Assembly (NCBI GenBank): GCA_934281515.1
Contig: CAKQXG010000014.1
Span: forward strand, 1 to 26,823
Direction of reading: 5' to 3'
Source of the DNA: an uncultured Clostridia bacterium
GTDB lineage: Bacteria; Bacillota; Clostridia; Christensenellales; CAG-314
DNA: 26,823 bases
The translations under genes were made by a program, and so were the position numbers. Positions 24,901-26,823 of the stretch are shown here, one piece after another (position 1 is the first letter of the stretch; each line of letters begins with the position of its first letter). A model generated the notes under the pieces. It was not told the origin of the DNA. It did no database searches and was given only the letters and a program-made list of their open reading frames with translations.

Positions 24901-25010
24901 GCGTACAATAACGGCGCACCGACCGTGACGATTGCAAAAAGAATCGCAAAAAACATCGCAACCAAGCACCACGTGGAACGCGAAAACAATTTTTTAAGTC
25001 CGTTACTCAT
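21954..25010 (-). CDS. GH3 family glycosidase with reversed domain order and a membrane segment at each end
   Basis: A 1018-residue enzyme, probably a beta-glucosidase or related exo-beta-glycosidase outside the membrane. An N-terminal membrane helix (about 12-36) is followed by the GH3 C-domain (EGTVLLKNDSNVLPL; VLTGKADPSGRLADTY), a fibronectin-III-like domain (from about YPFGYGMSYATF to GDYYLAYG), then the GH3 N-domain barrel with VQDGPAGIRD, APGANIHRN-like GPGANIHRNAFGGRNFEY, YTKHFVLNDQERNR and GFKGAVMTDA, whose Asp is the expected nucleophile. A C-terminal helix (about 984-1006) ends in RKKEENV. This C-then-N order is known from Ruminococcus albus and Butyrivibrio beta-glucosidases. ATG 25010 is chosen for the perfect GGAGGTG 6-7 bases before it. 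It overlaps the genes on both sides. Substrate cannot be told. Confidence 0.93.
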   Translation of the reverse strand: MSNGLKKLFSRSTWCLVAMFFAILFAIVTVGAPLLYANEGWINGFLGVETSMKVDDSSNETPNVMYYQPDFMQYRWYKNEQTGKYELQTRWNKDGLYNYIKSVAKDVATEGTVLLKNDSNVLPLADGTKVSLFGVSQMPANYITTGRGSGSHASNTSDTLRSCLEANGLEINSRLYEAYERVAQRYKANLFRTYPDGDQNYSEYKVNEAPFDEVSEAAEATTGAGQSNTAVFIVSRLASEDGDTNFSAVGHVDNNYLDLTEEERGILDKLVEYKTAGKIDSIVLVLNTCNAMQFKTIATYPIDSVLWVGTGGTMSFRALADVLTGKADPSGRLADTYLYDNYSAPSTVNTGNFTYAQSNGVPATETYSHNTKYVVYQEGIYVGYKYYETRYEDMVLGVSGAVGTAGVKTSDGNWNYGSEVIYPFGYGMSYATFERSDFAVVRKGDDFFAKITVKNVSEKEVSGKDVFQLYLQKPYTEYDKANGIEKSAVELVGFAKSKLLKKGESQTLEVKINLSDFKTYDTYGKGTYILEKGDYYLAYGQNSHDALNNIIATKGAANKEYVDSNGNQAFTYKVTVETDDFTAYSKSSTGATISNRFNDADVNLYAGTADQKMTYLSRSNWQGTYPTAAVALTCTNAQMVADMQYGKEIADDETAKMPTTGADNGMSLVELMYEDFDNDDLWNKLLDQLTDEEYVNLTLLGAHTISHATSINAPGTRVQDGPAGIRDAEGSIAYPGETLMACTFNVDLVKSIGEAFGMEMQYLGFGALYGPGANIHRNAFGGRNFEYFSEDGVLSGLMLDTELTGFADMGIITYTKHFVLNDQERNRYGVCVWANEQTIREIYLKAFQTSIENPDCGTVGLMTSFNRLGCTWSGAHKGLLTDLLRDEWGFKGAVMTDAAVGSHMGVNNNQLALANAVIAGQTLWLGDVRIQGYGEYMKNPVVKQAIRQACKYNLYSQLRSCAMNGMKSGVRIVELRPWWKDLVLGVQIGSGVVTGISVLMAVASFVLPVVLRKKEENV

Positions 25011-25278
25011 TTGCGGCACCTCCGTCACTAAACATACCGATCTTTTTGCAGACGTACAAGGCTATGCTGCCAAGCATACCCACACCGCACACAATGTCGC
25101 AAACAAACAGCAACGTTTGCCACCAATTGTCGAACAGTGTGACGATCTGGCTTGTCTGCGCCGCAACCTGCGACAACACAAAGTACGCAACGCATACGCC
25201 TGCCGTCAAATAAAAGACGAGTATTCCGAGTGCCCAGGCAACAACGCCCCAGCTGACCCTTGAAATAAACTTTGTCAT
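25003..25278 (-). CDS. small two-helix membrane protein, first gene of the GH3 operon
   Basis: A 91-residue protein with two membrane helices (about VVAWALGILVFYLTAGVCVAYF, read as residues 10-31, and LLFVCDIVCGVGMLGSIALYV, about 54-74), a short extracytoplasmic or cytoplasmic linker containing DNWWQ, and a polar C-terminal tail. I do not recognise the family. ATG 25278 has AAGGAGGAAAG directly upstream; an in-frame ATG at 25323 near the transcription start would add 15 residues and is less likely. The stop overlaps the GH3 start by 8 bases, so the two are translationally coupled, which suggests a stoichiometric partner or membrane-assembly factor for the enzyme. Confidence 0.8.
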   Translation of the reverse strand: MTKFISRVSWGVVAWALGILVFYLTAGVCVAYFVLSQVAAQTSQIVTLFDNWWQTLLFVCDIVCGVGMLGSIALYVCKKIGMFSDGGAANE

Positions 25279-25332
25279 ACTTTCCTCCTTGTTTTTTTGT
25301 CGGCAAGGCACACCCTGCCGCATAACAAAGAA

Positions 25333-25360
25333 ATTGTAACAAACAACTTTTGTGTTGTAA
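25333..25360 (-). promoter_or_regulatory. candidate promoter of the GH3 operon
   Basis: Minus-strand TTACAA (25360-25355), 16-base spacer, TACAAT (25338-25333). The spacer holds CAACTTTTGT on the plus strand (25344-25353), the 10-mer also present upstream of the response regulator. The -35 box is weak, fitting an activated promoter. Confidence 0.45.
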
Positions 25361-25463
25361 GGACAAATACATATTTTGCAGTTTTACTTCACAAATTGCA
25401 CAAGTTGCACTAAAAACGCCGTGCAAAAGGTCAAACTTACTTGCACGAACATTCGACATCGAC

Positions 25464-25491
25464 AAAAAAAGACGGCGAGTTATTCGCCGTC
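25464..25491 (-). terminator. terminator of the truncated acidic-tail gene
   Basis: Minus-strand GACGGCGA/TCGCCGTC stem (25491-25484, 25478-25471), 5-base loop, followed by seven T (25470-25464). It overlaps the stop codon of the gene remnant at 25480 and also insulates the GH3 operon. Confidence 0.85.
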
Positions 25492-25553
25492 ATCTTCGTT
25501 TTCGTCGTCATCTTCTTCATATAGAACAATTTCGTCTTTTTCCGATTCAAACG
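25480..25553 (-). pseudogene. 3' remnant of a gene encoding an acidic C-terminal tail
   Basis: Read on the minus strand, the last about 23 codons before TAA 25482-25480 encode an acidic tail (FESEKDEIVLYEEDDD then ENEDDGE), followed by a good terminator. The frame is lost upstream where sequence coding for an IS110 transposase fragment begins on the other strand, at about 25550. Gene identity unknown; it may be a genuine 3' end cut off by the insertion or by a rearrangement. The tail is too short to assign to a family. Confidence 0.5.
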
Positions 25554-25946
25554 CTATTCGACAACCAACTCACTTCAATAAACGGCATAGGCAACACTCT
25601 TGCCGTCTCGTTGCTTGCGGAAATTGGCGACATAAACCGCTTTGACGCACCGGAAAAACTTGCGGCTTTTGCAGGCATAGAACCGTCTGTAAAACAGTCC
25701 GGTGAGTTTAACGGAACAAAGTGCCATATGTCTAAACGCGGCTCTCCGTATTTGCGCAGAACCTTCTGGTTGGCTGCAGTGGCAGGAATAAAATTCAATC
25801 CCGCATTCAGGGCTTTGTACGACAAAAAGCGCGCTCAAGGAAAAGCTCACAACGTTGCGCTTTCCGTGGTAATGCGCAAAATATGCAACATCGTTTACGT
25901 CATATTAAAGACCAACAAACCTTACCAAATTGTCTTGCCTAATTAG
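25551..25946 (+). pseudogene. IS110-family transposase, C-terminal fragment
   Basis: About 130 codons ending with TAG 25946 match the C-terminal Transposase_20 (IS116/IS110/IS902) domain: LTSINGIGNTLAVSLLAEIG, FDAPEKLAAFAGIEPSVKQSG, MSKRGSPYLRRTFWLAAVAG and GKAHNVALSVVMRKICNIVYV. The N-terminal DEDD catalytic domain, about two-thirds of a normal transposase of roughly 400 residues, is absent, so it cannot transpose by itself. IS110 elements lack terminal inverted repeats, so the element ends cannot be read here. The left break coincides with the end of the acidic-tail gene remnant. The open frame extends left through unrelated sequence and should not be taken as the start. Confidence 0.88.
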
Positions 25947-26018
25947 CCGTTTTCGCTTGACTTTTCATAGCTGGTCTTATAGCAAATTGAATGTTATTTC
26001 TGCGGCTTAAATCAATAT

Positions 26019-26720
26019 TTAATCGTCGATCTTTATCATTCTGTACCCGATGCCTACGTGAGTTTGAATATATTGCGGCGAATCGGCGGACGGTTCGATT
26101 TTTTTACGCAAAGTTGCCATAAATACGCGCAGAGAAGCAATGTTGCTTTCCCATGCCGCACCCCATATTTTTTGCGTAATATAAGTGTGGGTAAGCACTT
26201 TTCCGACGTTTCTCGACAGCAAACAAAGCAATTTATACTCGATAGGGGTAAGGTGGAGTTCTTCGCCGCTTAAATATGCGCAACCTGCGCCATAATCTAT
26301 TTTCAGATTTCCGCTTAAAAAAACCGATTCGGATTTGTTTGTCGATTGTACCGACAGAAGTCTTCTTTCCGTGACGCGGATTCTGGCAAGCAATTCTTCG
26401 ACGGAAAACGGTTTTGTCAGATAATCGTCCGCCCCGGCATCGAGCGCGTCTATTTTATCTTTATCTTCGGTTCTCGCGCTGATTACGATAATCGGCATTT
26501 CCGACCAGGAGCGTATTTTTCTGATAACGTCCACGCCGTCGATATCCGGTAAGCCCAAATCGAGCAGAACAACGTCCGGATTATGAGAAGACGCTTGCAT
26601 AACGGCGCTTTCTCCGTTCGTTGCGGTAATATAATCGTAATCGTGCGTTTTCAAAGTCGTTCCGATAAGGTTACGGACGGGCGCGTCGTCTTCTACAACT
26701 AAAATAAGTAAGTTATTCAT
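26019..26720 (-). CDS. kdpE: KdpE-type response regulator (OmpR family)
   Basis: A 233-residue regulator expected to control the high-affinity K+ uptake ATPase KdpFABC in response to KdpD. Receiver domain about 1-120: E10-D11-D12, phospho-acceptor D54 in VVLLDLGLPDIDG, and K103 in YLTKPF. OmpR/PhoB winged helix about 130-230, with HLTPIEYKLLCLLSRN and a GIGYRM wing. The start ATG 26720 overlaps the upstream kinase stop by 8 bases. No kdpFABC genes lie in the window, so the KdpE label rests on the similarity pattern and the KdpD-like tail. Codons such as TTA and GAT are frequent here, unlike the ileS or ABC genes. No clear terminator in 25947-26018. Confidence 0.88.
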   Translation of the reverse strand: MNNLLILVVEDDAPVRNLIGTTLKTHDYDYITATNGESAVMQASSHNPDVVLLDLGLPDIDGVDVIRKIRSWSEMPIIVISARTEDKDKIDALDAGADDYLTKPFSVEELLARIRVTERRLLSVQSTNKSESVFLSGNLKIDYGAGCAYLSGEELHLTPIEYKLLCLLSRNVGKVLTHTYITQKIWGAAWESNIASLRVFMATLRKKIEPSADSPQYIQTHVGIGYRMIKIDD

Positions 26721-26823
26721 GAATTTCCACCTCCCCGACGGGCAATGTAAAGGTAAATATCGCGCCGTGCGGAACGTTGTCGGTTATCGTTATTTCTCCG
26801 CCGTGCGCGTTTATGATGGATTT
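26713..26823 (-). CDS. kdpD: KdpD-type sensor histidine kinase, C-terminal end only (runs off the window)
   Basis: Thirty-six codons and the TAA stop (26715-26713) are visible; the rest lies beyond 26823. The tail KSIINAHGGEITITDN, followed by VPHGAIFTFTLPVGE, is the end of a histidine kinase ATPase domain (the G2-box side with AHGG and the F-T-LP strand), typical of KdpD. It overlaps kdpE by 8 bases. The KdpD assignment depends on the KdpE partner; other OmpR-linked kinases end similarly. Confidence 0.75.
   Translation of the reverse strand, partial: KSIINAHGGEITITDNVPHGAIFTFTLPVGEVEIHE

Noticed and set aside
25350..25550. N-terminal part of the open frame that runs into the IS110 fragment
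   Set aside because: Translation before about residue 68 is basic and featureless and overlaps a terminator and the GH3 promoter region; only the C-terminal domain is transposase.
1..26823. CRISPR array, tRNA or rRNA genes
   Set aside because: No regularly spaced direct repeats and no cloverleaf or ribosomal RNA sequence were recognised by eye; a tRNA scan would be decisive for tRNA genes.

Overview
The window looks like chromosomal DNA from a low-to-moderate GC Clostridia-type Firmicute, probably gut-associated. The support is a T-box riboswitch upstream of ileS, a large SRP RNA with an Alu domain, a DUF896 protein, an ECF-type S component, a YtrA-like GntR/ABC operon, an AgrC/AgrA-like GHKL-LytTR pair, and consistent AGGAGG-type ribosome binding sites. 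Organism placement is inference; no 16S rRNA or taxonomic marker was compared.

Layout. Bases 1-6600 (minus strand) hold housekeeping genes: cysE, a membrane-anchored S41 peptidase, and ileS with its own T-box leader. Between the T-box terminator and ileS lies a dispersed hairpin repeat. Bases 6650-8190 (plus) carry a strong promoter, a tiny ORF, a zinc-ribbon ORF and an unrecognised lipoprotein. Bases 8330-8980 (minus) carry the SRP RNA gene and a DUF896 gene. Bases 9119-10400 (plus) form a methyltransferase/ECF S-component operon. Bases 10409-14332 (minus) encode a heterodimeric ABC exporter. Bases 14490-16740 (plus) hold an ABC ATPase/permease/GntR operon whose promoter overlaps a perfect palindrome.

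Bases 16774-25360 (minus) are the most distinctive part. A three-gene operon with overlapping reading frames encodes a 2-TM small protein, a GH3 glycosidase with reversed domain order and a membrane segment at each end, and a 964-residue lipoprotein made of CBM-like and Ig-like (BIG2) domains. It is followed by a LytTR response regulator and a GHKL sensor kinase with their own promoter. Together these look like a surface-anchored glycan capture and hydrolysis system with an adjacent sensor. The substrate and the regulatory link are not shown by the sequence.

Bases 25464-26823 hold a truncated acidic-tail gene, a truncated IS110-family transposase, and kdpE plus the end of kdpD. This segment uses codons differently from most of the rest, so it is either acquired DNA or a rearrangement/assembly join.

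Three promoters (18859-18886, 14304-14332, 6655-6683) place the -10 box only 6-8 bases before an ATG, suggesting leaderless transcripts in a genome that otherwise uses clear Shine-Dalgarno sites. No CRISPR array, tRNA or 16S/23S/5S rRNA gene was seen.
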